NCBI GenBank assembly: GCA_009885535.1
Contig: VFKL01000160.1
Span: 1 to 34,846, forward strand
Direction: 5' to 3'
Length of the DNA stretch: 34,846 nucleotides
From: Chitinophagaceae bacterium
GTDB taxonomy: Bacteria > Bacteroidota > Bacteroidia > Chitinophagales > Chitinophagaceae
Part shown: positions 16,745 to 27,319 of the stretch, piece by piece
How positions within the stretch are numbered: the first letter of the stretch is position 1
Layout of the letters: every line of letters begins with the position of its first letter
The notes under the pieces: generated by a model
What the model was told of the DNA's origin: nothing
Databases searched by the model: none
The model's input: only the letters and a program-made list of their open reading frames with translations
Program-made: the position numbers and the translations under genes

Positions 16745-19700
16745 TTACGGTCTAGCATAAAATAAGAATAACGTGCTATTGTTATCTATCAATTGTAAGT
16801 CAAATACATCGGTTGAGCCATCGCCATTACAATCGCTAGCATCGTAGCCAAATAAGAAATTTGCAGCACCGTTCTCTGTAATTTGAGCATCAAATATATC
16901 TACTGTTCCATCCTGATTTACATCTCCACCAAACATCGCATACTTACCTACACTTATCAACTTCATTGGATCATTAAAGCCGTTTCCATAAGCAGAACTC
17001 ATGCTTATACTAAAGTCGTAGTTGGTTGTTGATATTATCTTTACTGGTTGCGCGCTCCATGTTTCAATGCTGTTTCTATGTTTCAACGCTATATAATAAT
17101 TGTTGTCTAATGTTTCACCAGGCAACACTGCTGTTAACGTGCCATCTTTATGTAATACCGTTTTTACGCTGTAATCTGGTGTTGCTGAAGATAAATTTGC
17201 AACGCTCCATAAGTTTACTTCTATGCTATCTGTTTCTGTATCATTCGTGCTTATTCCCATATCGTATAAGTTAGAACGCATTATTCCATTTTCAGTATAG
17301 AATCCTTCTAAGAACGCAGTTACATTTAGCGTAGCTGTACATATATTTGATGTTATTGTCAGATTCAGAATACTTCTAGCACAACCAGCTCCAGATGTAT
17401 AGACTCCGCTGTTGGTGTACGTTTGACCATTCACTGACCATGTATAACTATCACATGTACTCGCAGTTATCGTATTGCCTGAGCCTGCAGTAATGGTTAG
17501 ATTCAGAATATTTGTAGCACAACCACTTACGGATGTATAGACTCCGCTGTTGGTGTACGTTTGACCATTCACTGCCCATGTATAACTATCACATGCACTC
17601 ACAGTTGCGGTATTGCTTGTAACAGTTGTGATGGTTAGATTCAGAATATTTGTAGCACAACCAGCTCCAGCTATATATGTATAGATTCCGCTGTTGGTGT
17701 ACGTTTGACCATTCACTGCCCATGTATAAGTTTCGCACGAAGTTATAGTATCATTTGTGCTTGGTGTGCTTGGTGCAATGGTCAGGTTTAGAATTTCTGT
17801 AAAAGAACAAACGGTATACGTGTATGCTCCGCTAGCAGTATATGTTTGACCATTTACTGGCCAGGTATAACTTCCACAGACTGTTCTGCTTGAACTTACA
17901 GTGGCACTTATGTTGTTACGTAAAGTAAGATTCAGCACACTTGTACGGCAACCATTTGGATAAGTGTAGATACCACTCGAATAATAAACTGTATTATTCA
18001 CTGGCCAAGTGTACCCGTAAATAGCCAGATCATTATCACAAATAATTAAAGTTGTTGTATCTATTCCGCTTGGTGTGACAGTTAGGTTTAGAATATTTGT
18101 AGCACAACCGTTTACTGCTGTGTAGCTTCCGCTGTTGGTGTAGGTTTGGCCATTAGCAGCCCAAGTATAACTATCACAAACATTTAAAGTAGATGTATTA
18201 CTTGTGGACGTCGAGATTGTGAGATACAATGTTACAATATTATAACATACGCCTTCGTCGAATATTAATGCAGTATAAGTGCCGCTTGAATTGTATTGAA
18301 CGCCATTCCAGATGTAAGAATCACAAGCGTTTATCGTTTCATTAGAATATGTTGGCGGACATGAGTATGTCATCGTCAAATCCAAAATTACAGTTGAATC
18401 ACAACCAAGCACATTTGTTCCGATCCAATATTTCAACCCACTTGTTCTATAGGTTACTCCATTCCATGTGTATGCATCAATCCCAGAATCGGTAATAAGA
18501 ACTACCGCACTTGGTTGATTAATCACCACATGTGCTGTTACAATACTATCTGCTCCAATGATGTTGTTATAGGTATGAACATAATCACCAGATTCTGTAA
18601 CAACAACTCCCCATGGCAGCGTATAACTTTCACATGAAGTAGTATCGAATGAGCTAAATACAGGTTGACATTGATTTACGGTTACTACCACCTCATCTGT
18701 ACAAGTTTTTGCTTCTCCTGAAATGGTACAACTATACGTAGTTGTTTGCGTAGGGTTGACCGTAATTTGAGGCGTGGTCTCTCCAGTACTCCACTGGTAG
18801 CTAGGTTGAATAATCGCCGATGCAAGTCCGCTATTAATTGGTAAATCATACACAAAAGAACCTTTATCCATCACCTCTTCGCCTATTTGATAATAATTAC
18901 TCCAGTTAATATCAAAGTCAGGCTCCATAGGATTAAAATTTTCAAAAAGCTCTAAGGCTGCATACACTTTAAATGATTGATTGTATTTGTTACTGGTAAA
19001 GATTCGGATGCTATCTAATGAATAGGGCATCCCTAAATCTAAAATAATATAAAAAGGGGTGGTGCTACACGTTTCATAATTTTGTAAATTACTTATACAA
19101 TCTTCCTCCCCCATAGTATAAATGTTCCCATAATTAAAATCATACTTATAAGCATTACTAATGAACGCTGTATTATCATCGCCGTCTTGTGTTAGCCTTT
19201 GAAAATCAGTTCCAGGGCTTGAAAAATAATTCGGATAATATGCGCTTAATGATAGATTTTCTCCATTTTTAAATGCCTGAATTTCTCCCAAAATCATTCT
19301 CATGCCATTCCTATTGACCTCATTTACAAACTCTGTTGAATCTGAATAAGTTGCCTTAAAAATGATATACTGAATCGGTGGCGTTGTAACATCCCTAGTT
19401 TGGGTAGTTAAAACAAGAGACCTATTATCACAAATAGTTGTGTCACGATTGGTTATATAACTTATTACAGGAACAACTTTAGTGCCAACGTTGGAGCAAC
19501 CAAATTGGTCTGTTCCGATCACTGAATAGGTAGAATTTCCTTGTGGATTCACTACGTGTACATTGCCCGTACCATTGTCATTCCACAAGTAAGTCTGTGC
19601 TCCATAAGCCGTTAATGTAACCGCATCATTTACGCAATTTTGAGAGGTGGGAGACTCAATACTTACGTTAGGCAATGCATGTACTGTAATGGTGCCAGTA

Positions 19701-22700
19701 GCTTTATACGGATAAGCAGCAGGTGCTGTAAGCCTGTATTTTGTATAATATACATCAAGTAAATTGGCTACTTCATCTCGTTCAATGCCAGACAATTCTT
19801 TATTAAATACAACCATGCCTGTAAATAAGTATCTGTATCTTTCGAAGTCCCAACCATTGCTCTGTCCAATTTGATTCATTTGAGACATGGCATCATTCAG
19901 TAATCCTGTACCTGAATTATAGTAGTTATAAACCAAACTTGCATCAATTGATGAATCGGATTGAGCATCTGCCACCTTGAAAAAGGTTCTTTGAATATCA
20001 GTTTCAACATTACCGTAATTTGCGCGAGGATCCAATCCCACTGCTGTTGTATAAGGTGCAGAATAAACTCTTGAATTCAATAACATACCTGCATTACCAT
20101 AGGAAAAAAAGGATAGTCTAGGTAAAACGGGGAACCGCTCTGTGTTGTTCAAACTTGAATACTCATAATCTATATTGAGAAAAGGATAGTTGCTAACCAG
20201 ATTACCATTGGAATCAATGCTTGGCTCCGGAGCAACAAAATCTGCCCCATTTCCTGATTGATCATACAATTTGATACAGCGTGATGGTCTAAGACTTTCT
20301 ACTATTTCATTTTGCCAAGTATTGATGGCCGCTGTATCCAAATCTTCTCCAACAAATCCGAAATCTCGGATAGCGCCATCATTTCTAAGCAATCTAATTG
20401 CAGGCCCTCTGTATTCTTTCACCAATTTTCTTAAGCCCAATGCTACTTTTATATTCGGATACAAACGATCCAGCACATTGTAAGAAGTATCGATTGGCTT
20501 GATAACATAATTATACGTTCCTGGTTTTTGAGGAGTTCCACTAATGGTAAAAATACCATTGGTAAAAGACCCGGTTACGCCGGTAGGAAGTCCCAATGCT
20601 ACAGCTCCATCGCCTCCATTTTGAACGCTAAACTGAACAGGGGTAATTGCCGTATTATGACACACCGATTGAGTTGTAGAACCAGATGAAACTGCTATTG
20701 TTGGATTTTGTTTGATTACAATTGTTCCGGTATAAAAATTAACCCCACAAGTTCCGTTTACGGTAACCGTGTATTTAAAAGTACCTGCAGCAGTTGGCGT
20801 TCCGGTAATTTCATACGATTTTCTAGGCAAGCCATCGGATACATGTGAATGTGTAGACATCACAGCAGTAACACCTGCGGGCAATCCTGTCGTAGTTATT
20901 GAATTAACATCTTCGCCCATTCCAAAAACAATTGGGCTGATTGAACTACCCAAATTTTTCAGCTGAGAAGAGTCCCCAATATCGAAAATATTTACTAGAG
21001 GTAAAGAGGTATACTGCGACCTGCATGATTTATCGAAATCCTTGTTGGATGCAAGCTCCAATTTAGAAGAAGAAACGATAATTGTATTTGAACGAACCCG
21101 CGTAAGGCCGCCGTACCCTGGCGCGCCTCTGTTATCTGAAATGGTATAATCAAATCTTCCTGATTGTGTTGGTGTTCCTTCTATAATGATGGATATAGGA
21201 GTCGTTTGATTGTTCCTATCTACAGAAAGTCGATATACTGACTTGTATACACGTTTAGAAATATTACATAAAACAATGGACGAATTCGAATCAAGTTCTT
21301 GACTGTTAATCCTAGTTGCCCCTCTAACAGATACCCCATTTGGCAAACCTCGCACATCAATATAATCTACAAATTTAATTTGACTAGCTTTATAAACAAC
21401 AGGAGTAATAGCACCATTCAAACAAATTTGTTGAGAAGTAGTCGCACTATTAGAGATTAATTCATACGTATATAAAGAATCAAGTCTTACAACACCATTA
21501 ATGGTTGGTGCGCCACAATGCGCATTGGAAGTAATGGTGAAATTGTAATATCCAGGCAAGTCATTCGGAGAACCGTTTAAATCGACTCCAACAATGCCAT
21601 AGTTTCCTACCCTAGACTGCGCAATTAATCCACTCGGCAAACCAACAGCCATAGGAGCTGCTGTAAGATTTCCATTTATAGCATTTTGGATATTGAAGTC
21701 AAGATAAAATCTGGAAAAGCTGCCATTCAATACATTTAAGGTATCAGATAATGTATTCGATACTGTATTTCCCGAAGCTACAATTATGGTACCTGTTTTA
21801 GTAATGCTACCACAATTCCCTTGTTGATAAACCGTAAATGTATAGTCAAAATTGCCATCTTCAATAGGTGAACCACTAATCGTTAAAGTCTGGTTGCTCC
21901 AATTTACAGTAAGTCCTCGTGGCAATCCCGTAACGCTGTAATCAATTGCAGATAACGACTGATACGTTATGGGTACTATGGGTGATTGAATACATACGAA
22001 TTGCATGGTAGTTGATGAAGCAGAAGTCAAACTAATTGCTGAAGCATTGTCCAATATAGTAATAACCCCTCCGATAGAATCCCTATTGCAAGCACCGTTT
22101 ACATATAATTTATATGGTCGTTCACCTGAACCGATAACACTACCATTGAACGAAGCCTGATTCTGCGTAAATGCGGTATTGATTCCATTTTGGAAACCAT
22201 AAACGTAAAAAGAGGTTATAGGATTCGTACTATTCGTTTTGAAAACGATAGGATTTATAAATGATCCTGAACAGACTGTTTGCGAACTCATGCCAGAGAA
22301 AAGAGATAGCGTATCTCTTCCCAACACTTCAATAACATTTTCCAAACTAGGTCCATTACTAAGTGAAATAACAAAAGTAAATACCCCAGTTTGCGTTGGC
22401 GTTCCAGAAATTGTTAATGAATCTGATGTCCAAGAAGCTGTTAATCCTGCAGGCAATCCGGTAACGGTTGTTTGCCCGTCATTTAAAGTTGGAGATGCAA
22501 ATGTCCAAATTTTATTCGTGATGGTTGACCCTACACAAGCATATCGATTGTACGGTGTGGTGTAAGTAGGTGTATTTGTACCTACTCCGAATACACCGAT
22601 AGTACCTGAACCTGCCACCCAACTCTCTCCACAAACATCCGTTAGATAAATGTCATAATTGTAGTTACGACCAAAGGTTGTAGGTGTGCCACTGATGGTT

Positions 22701-25700
22701 AATTGATTATTATTCCAGCTGGCTACGACACCGGGAGGTAATCCAACAACAGATGCTTCTAAAGGATTTGCATTTGTAATAACATATCGTATTGTATCAA
22801 TGGGGATGCCCGAAAGTGCATTTGGTTGATAACTCGAGCCCTGGGTAAGCGTCAACGAAGAACGTAAATGGGTGATAACCCCTGAATCTATTGCTATACC
22901 GCATCCAGCATTGGTTGGAACGGATACATAATAACGGAATACCCCTTCTACACTAGGTGTACCTGAAATAACCAACGCCTTGTTGATGGACTGAGAACGC
23001 CCAACCAAATCATTATATGAATAAGTATTCAAGAAACTGGCGGTTACTCCGCTAGGCAATCCGGAAACTACCAAACTATCGCCATTGATTACACGGTATA
23101 TGATTGGTCGCATAGCCCAATTTTGGCTTCTGCATAATTTTTGAGATTTAGACCAATTAAATTCATACAGTGATGTGTTATCGGATGGGTTAATATATTC
23201 AATTTTGGATTTAGCCGGCATGTAAAGTGATCCTGTAAGCATGGATGCAGGAACAAAACATCCCTGTTCATTTTGTAAAGATGTTACTCGAATGGTTGAA
23301 CCAGGTGAGTAGTAAACAGGTATATCTAAAATATTTGAACTAGAGCTAAAACTAAAACTATAGCCATTGCTTAAAGAACCTCTCCATGAATCAGACCCAC
23401 TTAAAGTGAGACGAACCGTTACCGGGCTGTCTATATTTGCTCCGCAATCCCAGGCCGGTGCACTCAAAGAGACTGATGGTACTGGTAAAATATTTACGAT
23501 GGCAGATCCGGAAAGATCTGATGGCAAGGACGAACATACTCCATCTGTCACTCTGGTGATCGTGTAATTAGTAGTAATAGTGGGTGAAACGGATATTGTC
23601 AGTGGATTTGAGCCAGGATTTTTTAATGATGTGCCATCGCTCAAAAATATAGAATCAATACTAAAATAATTGCTAGTACGTAAAAGAGAAAGTAAGGTAG
23701 GTGTGGATGTCAATTGGCAAATACTTGCCCCTCCGGATAATATAGCAGAGGGTCTTGGTCTTACAGTTAAGTTTAACCGATAAGTTAAACCATTATCATT
23801 ATATGTGTAGTTTCCTGTTTGCGAATAATCTAATTGATTCGCGCTCCATGTATAGGTTTGTCCCTGACAAATGGTTGCCACAATATCTGTAAGCGATGTA
23901 GGAACAACCGTTAAAACAAGGGTATCGATATTACAATTGTTTGTACGATAATAAGTTCCGGCTTGTTGATAATATTGACCAGAATTTGACCAATAGTATC
24001 TGCCGCCGGATCTGATATCGGCATACGTTATTGAACGTTCAGGTGAATTAACCGTCAATTTACTACTTGCAGATGCAAAGGTTTTGATTATTTGTGTTTG
24101 GTATAAGGGATCATAGCAGGTTTGAATTACTACAAGATCGTAATTACCAGAATCTGATTGATTGGGCATTAAAATCTGTATCTGTTGCGTATTCGTACCA
24201 ATGATTCTTCTACCTCCGCCAAAATCCTGATCAGTTATGGCCACGCCATTTTTTCTCCATTGATAGCGTGTTTGAGACACATAACCTTGGGAAGCACCTA
24301 TAGGATATCCATTATTGATATAAGCCTGAGAAGAAACTTCTGCATTGTCGTAACCATTACCTGCACAAACTACACCAAAACTGGTAGGTTGAGATGTACA
24401 GGAGCTTGGCATAAAATATTTCAACGTAATAGGAGAAGCAGATGGTAGCGTTATCATGGATTTAATGGTACTGTCACTACCCAACAAACAAGTTCCTGTT
24501 ACATCTACTGTATACACTGCATCTGTAGGATTGGGAATTGTCAAAGCAAAAGTTCCTTGTCCACTATACTGAGAAGCAGAGAACTCATTAACATTTCTGT
24601 AATTTGCTTTCCATACATAATTCAAGTTATTACCTTCTGCAAGAACGCTCAAGGTTTGTGCTTCTCCTAAAAATGTTGCAAGTGGTCTAACCGGTTCTGT
24701 AATAATGGTTGAATTGGATTCTATTTTTAGGAATGTTTTCCCTGAACTAATTTTGCAACCTCCCTGATTAAGTGGATATTTCAGATTCAATTCATAATAT
24801 CCGGAGTCTGCAAATGTAGGGTTTGCTATGGTTAAGTTGCGTGTTGTACTGGTATACCGACTACTATTCGGTAAATCAATACCGTCTTTTTGCCATTGAT
24901 AGATCAGGTCGGTATTCGATGAAGTACCCGCCGTTGTAAGTGTTGTACTAGAGGCTTTATTACATACCAAAGAAGGAACAACCACTCGGGCATTAATACT
25001 ATCGCTGGGCTCACCGTTATATTGCAATTGAATAATTCTGTTAACATAGCTATTACAACGATCAGCTATGGAATACTGATAATTGCCGCCACTTATGTTA
25101 TTATTGACCCATATTTTAAAGTCTACATTATCTCCATTGTAGGTAGTTTTCATTTCATTACTGATGCCACCATTCATCCATTGAAATCTCAGGCTGTCTC
25201 CGGGCTCAGTTTTTACACTAATGGTAATGAGATTAGAATCCTTTCTGCAAAAGTAAAATTTATAATTATTATCAGTTAATATTTTTGGCACAGGATTACT
25301 CGTTACAGTGGCTTGATTTGAAAAGACATCGCCATCTGGACCTGAAACCACCGCATCATAAATCCCTTCAGTTTCTGCATTTACTTCAACCATCAACATT
25401 GACGAAGTTAAATACTGACTAGGCGGAAATAGCCCATAATAATTAGTTATTTGATTTCTAGGACTATTCACATCTATTGGCACTCCATTTCGCCTCCATT
25501 GATAAGATAGATTAGCACCTCTAGCTTCTACTGAAAGGGAAATAACTTGACCTGGACATGTATAGTCAGGGCTTACTGGCTGTTGTATAATGCTACTGGG
25601 TATTCTGTTAAATCTTACAACATAAGGTCGGGAAGTGTCTGGCACACAACTTCCATTATTCACAATAACATCATAGGTTCCTTCTGTGATATCATAATTT

Positions 25701-27232
25701 CCTTGTTTTATAAACAGTTCATAATAAGTTTCTTCTTGTGAGCCCGACGTTACTTGATATTTGTAATTCCAATAAATATTTTCGTTATTAAAAACATTAT
25801 CCGGAATAGGTATCCCATTTTTTCTCCAAATAAATCTTGGACTTTTTGCAGTAACCTTAACACGCAACATCATGAAATAGACGAAAGGAGACCTGTATGG
25901 AGTTTGTAAATATTCTCCAGTTAACTCTTGTGTAATTTGAGGATTTTTAAAGACGAGTAATTTACTATATGCCAGATCATATTCAGGGCAATCTGCAGAA
26001 GTAACAGACAAAAAGTAATTTCCCTCATTACTTTGTGTTGGATTAGTAATAACCAAGGTGCTTGGATTCAAGTAGCTAAATTGTGTTCCCGTTAATGGCC
26101 CATTTCTGTCGCTCCACAAATATGATAAATTTGCTCCAATAACCGGATGTGGAAATATTATGCTCCCACTTCCCTCACAAAAAGCAGTATCTATTATATC
26201 TTTTGATCCAAGAATTTTTACAAAGTTCAACTTTACAGGTACGGCATTCGAATACGTGGGACAAAAAGTATTTGACACTACTATATCATAATCTCCAGTA
26301 TCCGACAAAACAATATTGGTTAATCGGAGTGTGTTCGTTGTTGATCCTACTATATACGATCCAGTGTCCTTGATAGATACCCCGTCTTTTCTCCACTGAT
26401 AGGTAAGAGCAGTACTACCTGTGCTTGCTACAGCTACTGATATCGTGTGTAAGCTGTTTTTTTCGCAGGCCAAGCTTGGAGCTTGTGGCTGAGCTGTAAT
26501 TTGAGGCCCATAAAGCATGACAAATGACTTAGTTGCAGAAAGAATTGAACAGTCATTATTGGAAATGACCGCATCATAAGCGCCATTGCCGAAAAAAGAG
26601 GACGGATTGATGATGGTCATTTGATTGGTTTTTGCTCCTGTAATAAATGATCCATTTAAATAACCATCTACAAGAGGAACACCATCTTTTCTCCATTGAT
26701 ACCTCAAATTTGTGCCGGTAGCTTCAACTTGGAAACTTTGCAAATCAGCTGTATTGCAAATACTATCAGAGCAGGAAGTTTGCTTTGTAATAGTTGGGCC
26801 AATAGCGGTTTTTAAGTACATCACTGCTGTTGAGCTTCCGCAGGCATTGCCTATCGTAATTACATAGCGTGTTAATGCTATAATCTGGGATGTGGTTCCG
26901 GATATGATTCCTGCACTATTAATACTTAAACCAGATGGCAAAGCTGGAGTGATACTGGCGCTTGTAATCGCAGAATTATTTATATGCGATTGGAAAGTAG
27001 GGACAATTGGGGCAATTGGATAATCAATAGCCACTGTTTGGATGATATTATATGACACAATTGGTGTCTCACTTATGGCGACAGCACCCGAAAAATTACT
27101 ATTATCGTACGATTTGTATTGAGCCTGGCCTAAAATAGGAAACAGTAACACAAAAAATAAAAAAGTAACTACACATGTACATTGACTTTTTTTTGTTGAT
27201 TTTTTGCTTCTTAAAACTTGAATATGATGCAT
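16745..27232 (-). CDS. Giant secreted multidomain adhesin-like protein (about 3,495 residues)
   Basis: A signal peptide (TFLFFVLLFPILGQAQ) is followed by: nine Ig-like modules at about 170-1010 marked by YQWRKDGV-type cores; two or three Cys repeats; eight putative-Ig (He_PIG-like) modules at about 1390-2240, each with GLPxG and ISGTP; an arabinofuranosidase-B-like/LamG-type domain at about 2260-2510 (YRGPAIRL, DIGF-like DFGF, LYDQSGNG); a discoidin-like domain near 2620-2800 (ILDLGMPYSLDSIRIFTS); about nine 40-residue Cys-paired repeats at 2865-3300 (CDSYTWAVNGQTYTNSG); and a C-terminal module ending in two EF-hand-like calcium loops (DVNQDGTVDIFD, DCNGDGSTDVFD). No T9SS type A or B domain is seen. 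A GTG at 27259 is in frame; I prefer the ATG at 27232 because it gives a normal signal peptide. It is the last gene of a four-gene operon. Confidence 0.9.
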   Translation of the reverse strand: MHHIQVLRSKKSTKKSQCTCVVTFLFFVLLFPILGQAQYKSYDNSNFSGAVAISETPIVSYNIIQTVAIDYPIAPIVPTFQSHINNSAITSASITPALPSGLSINSAGIISGTTSQIIALTRYVITIGNACGSSTAVMYLKTAIGPTITKQTSCSDSICNTADLQSFQVEATGTNLRYQWRKDGVPLVDGYLNGSFITGAKTNQMTIINPSSFFGNGAYDAVISNNDCSILSATKSFVMLYGPQITAQPQAPSLACEKNSLHTISVAVASTGSTALTYQWRKDGVSIKDTGSYIVGSTTNTLRLTNIVLSDTGDYDIVVSNTFCPTYSNAVPVKLNFVKILGSKDIIDTAFCEGSGSIIFPHPVIGANLSYLWSDRNGPLTGTQFSYLNPSTLVITNPTQSNEGNYFLSVTSADCPEYDLAYSKLLVFKNPQITQELTGEYLQTPYRSPFVYFMMLRVKVTAKSPRFIWRKNGIPIPDNVFNNENIYWNYKYQVTSGSQEETYYELFIKQGNYDITEGTYDVIVNNGSCVPDTSRPYVVRFNRIPSSIIQQPVSPDYTCPGQVISLSVEARGANLSYQWRRNGVPIDVNSPRNQITNYYGLFPPSQYLTSSMLMVEVNAETEGIYDAVVSGPDGDVFSNQATVTSNPVPKILTDNNYKFYFCRKDSNLITISVKTEPGDSLRFQWMNGGISNEMKTTYNGDNVDFKIWVNNNISGGNYQYSIADRCNSYVNRIIQLQYNGEPSDSINARVVVPSLVCNKASSTTLTTAGTSSNTDLIYQWQKDGIDLPNSSRYTSTTRNLTIANPTFADSGYYELNLKYPLNQGGCKISSGKTFLKIESNSTIITEPVRPLATFLGEAQTLSVLAEGNNLNYVWKANYRNVNEFSASQYSGQGTFALTIPNPTDAVYTVDVTGTCLLGSDSTIKSMITLPSASPITLKYFMPSSCTSQPTSFGVVCAGNGYDNAEVSSQAYINNGYPIGASQGYVSQTRYQWRKNGVAITDQDFGGGRRIIGTNTQQIQILMPNQSDSGNYDLVVIQTCYDPLYQTQIIKTFASASSKLTVNSPERSITYADIRSGGRYYWSNSGQYYQQAGTYYRTNNCNIDTLVLTVVPTSLTDIVATICQGQTYTWSANQLDYSQTGNYTYNDNGLTYRLNLTVRPRPSAILSGGASICQLTSTPTLLSLLRTSNYFSIDSIFLSDGTSLKNPGSNPLTISVSPTITTNYTITRVTDGVCSSLPSDLSGSAIVNILPVPSVSLSAPAWDCGANIDSPVTVRLTLSGSDSWRGSLSNGYSFSFSSSSNILDIPVYYSPGSTIRVTSLQNEQGCFVPASMLTGSLYMPAKSKIEYINPSDNTSLYEFNWSKSQKLCRSQNWAMRPIIYRVINGDSLVVSGLPSGVTASFLNTYSYNDLVGRSQSINKALVISGTPSVEGVFRYYVSVPTNAGCGIAIDSGVITHLRSSLTLTQGSSYQPNALSGIPIDTIRYVITNANPLEASVVGLPPGVVASWNNNQLTISGTPTTFGRNYNYDIYLTDVCGESWVAGSGTIGVFGVGTNTPTYTTPYNRYACVGSTITNKIWTFASPTLNDGQTTVTGLPAGLTASWTSDSLTISGTPTQTGVFTFVISLSNGPSLENVIEVLGRDTLSLFSGMSSQTVCSGSFINPIVFKTNSTNPITSFYVYGFQNGINTAFTQNQASFNGSVIGSGERPYKLYVNGACNRDSIGGVITILDNASAISLTSASSTTMQFVCIQSPIVPITYQSLSAIDYSVTGLPRGLTVNWSNQTLTISGSPIEDGNFDYTFTVYQQGNCGSITKTGTIIVASGNTVSNTLSDTLNVLNGSFSRFYLDFNIQNAINGNLTAAPMAVGLPSGLIAQSRVGNYGIVGVDLNGSPNDLPGYYNFTITSNAHCGAPTINGVVRLDSLYTYELISNSATTSQQICLNGAITPVVYKASQIKFVDYIDVRGLPNGVSVRGATRINSQELDSNSSIVLCNISKRVYKSVYRLSVDRNNQTTPISIIIEGTPTQSGRFDYTISDNRGAPGYGGLTRVRSNTIIVSSSKLELASNKDFDKSCRSQYTSLPLVNIFDIGDSSQLKNLGSSISPIVFGMGEDVNSITTTGLPAGVTAVMSTHSHVSDGLPRKSYEITGTPTAAGTFKYTVTVNGTCGVNFYTGTIVIKQNPTIAVSSGSTTQSVCHNTAITPVQFSVQNGGDGAVALGLPTGVTGSFTNGIFTISGTPQKPGTYNYVIKPIDTSYNVLDRLYPNIKVALGLRKLVKEYRGPAIRLLRNDGAIRDFGFVGEDLDTAAINTWQNEIVESLRPSRCIKLYDQSGNGADFVAPEPSIDSNGNLVSNYPFLNIDYEYSSLNNTERFPVLPRLSFFSYGNAGMLLNSRVYSAPYTTAVGLDPRANYGNVETDIQRTFFKVADAQSDSSIDASLVYNYYNSGTGLLNDAMSQMNQIGQSNGWDFERYRYLFTGMVVFNKELSGIERDEVANLLDVYYTKYRLTAPAAYPYKATGTITVHALPNVSIESPTSQNCVNDAVTLTAYGAQTYLWNDNGTGNVHVVNPQGNSTYSVIGTDQFGCSNVGTKVVPVISYITNRDTTICDNRSLVLTTQTRDVTTPPIQYIIFKATYSDSTEFVNEVNRNGMRMILGEIQAFKNGENLSLSAYYPNYFSSPGTDFQRLTQDGDDNTAFISNAYKYDFNYGNIYTMGEEDCISNLQNYETCSTTPFYIILDLGMPYSLDSIRIFTSNKYNQSFKVYAALELFENFNPMEPDFDINWSNYYQIGEEVMDKGSFVYDLPINSGLASAIIQPSYQWSTGETTPQITVNPTQTTTYSCTISGEAKTCTDEVVVTVNQCQPVFSSFDTTSCESYTLPWGVVVTESGDYVHTYNNIIGADSIVTAHVVINQPSAVVLITDSGIDAYTWNGVTYRTSGLKYWIGTNVLGCDSTVILDLTMTYSCPPTYSNETINACDSYIWNGVQYNSSGTYTALIFDEGVCYNIVTLYLTISTSTSNTSTLNVCDSYTWAANGQTYTNSGSYTAVNGCATNILNLTVTPSGIDTTTLIICDNDLAIYGYTWPVNNTVYYSSGIYTYPNGCRTSVLNLTLRNNISATVSSSRTVCGSYTWPVNGQTYTASGAYTYTVCSFTEILNLTIAPSTPSTNDTITSCETYTWAVNGQTYTNSGIYTYIAGAGCATNILNLTITTVTSNTATVSACDSYTWAVNGQTYTNSGVYTSVSGCATNILNLTITAGSGNTITASTCDSYTWSVNGQTYTNSGVYTSGAGCARSILNLTITSNICTATLNVTAFLEGFYTENGIMRSNLYDMGISTNDTETDSIEVNLWSVANLSSATPDYSVKTVLHKDGTLTAVLPGETLDNNYYIALKHRNSIETWSAQPVKIISTTNYDFSISMSSAYGNGFNDPMKLISVGKYAMFGGDVNQDGTVDIFDAQITENGAANFLFGYDASDCNGDGSTDVFDLQLIDNNSTLFLFYARP
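17330..18650 (-). repeat. Tandem in-frame repeats encoding Cys-paired 40-residue modules
   Basis: About nine units of 115-145 bp lie near the 3' end of the giant gene. Copies between 17375 and 17740 share long identical runs (for example TTGGTGTACGTTTGACCATT at three places), which suggests recent duplication; units further from the 3' end are more diverged. Each unit encodes CxSYTW...NGQTYTxSGxY...GCxxxxLNLTI. Confidence 0.85.
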
Positions 27233-27319
27233 TTGATTAAATTTATTTTTTGAAATCACTCACTCTATTTAGCACTAAAAGAATTATTTATGGCTAGTTG
27301 ATTATTTTAGGATTTTTTA

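Noticed and set aside
16745-16950. Cellulosome component because of dockerin-like calcium loops
   Set aside because: No cohesin-like domain, cellulase or scaffoldin gene is in the window, and similar loops occur at the ends of many non-cellulosomal Bacteroidota proteins.
19700-20470. Active arabinofuranosidase in the giant protein
   Set aside because: The embedded domain has the fold signatures, but I could not identify catalytic residues with confidence, and the surrounding adhesin modules favour binding.
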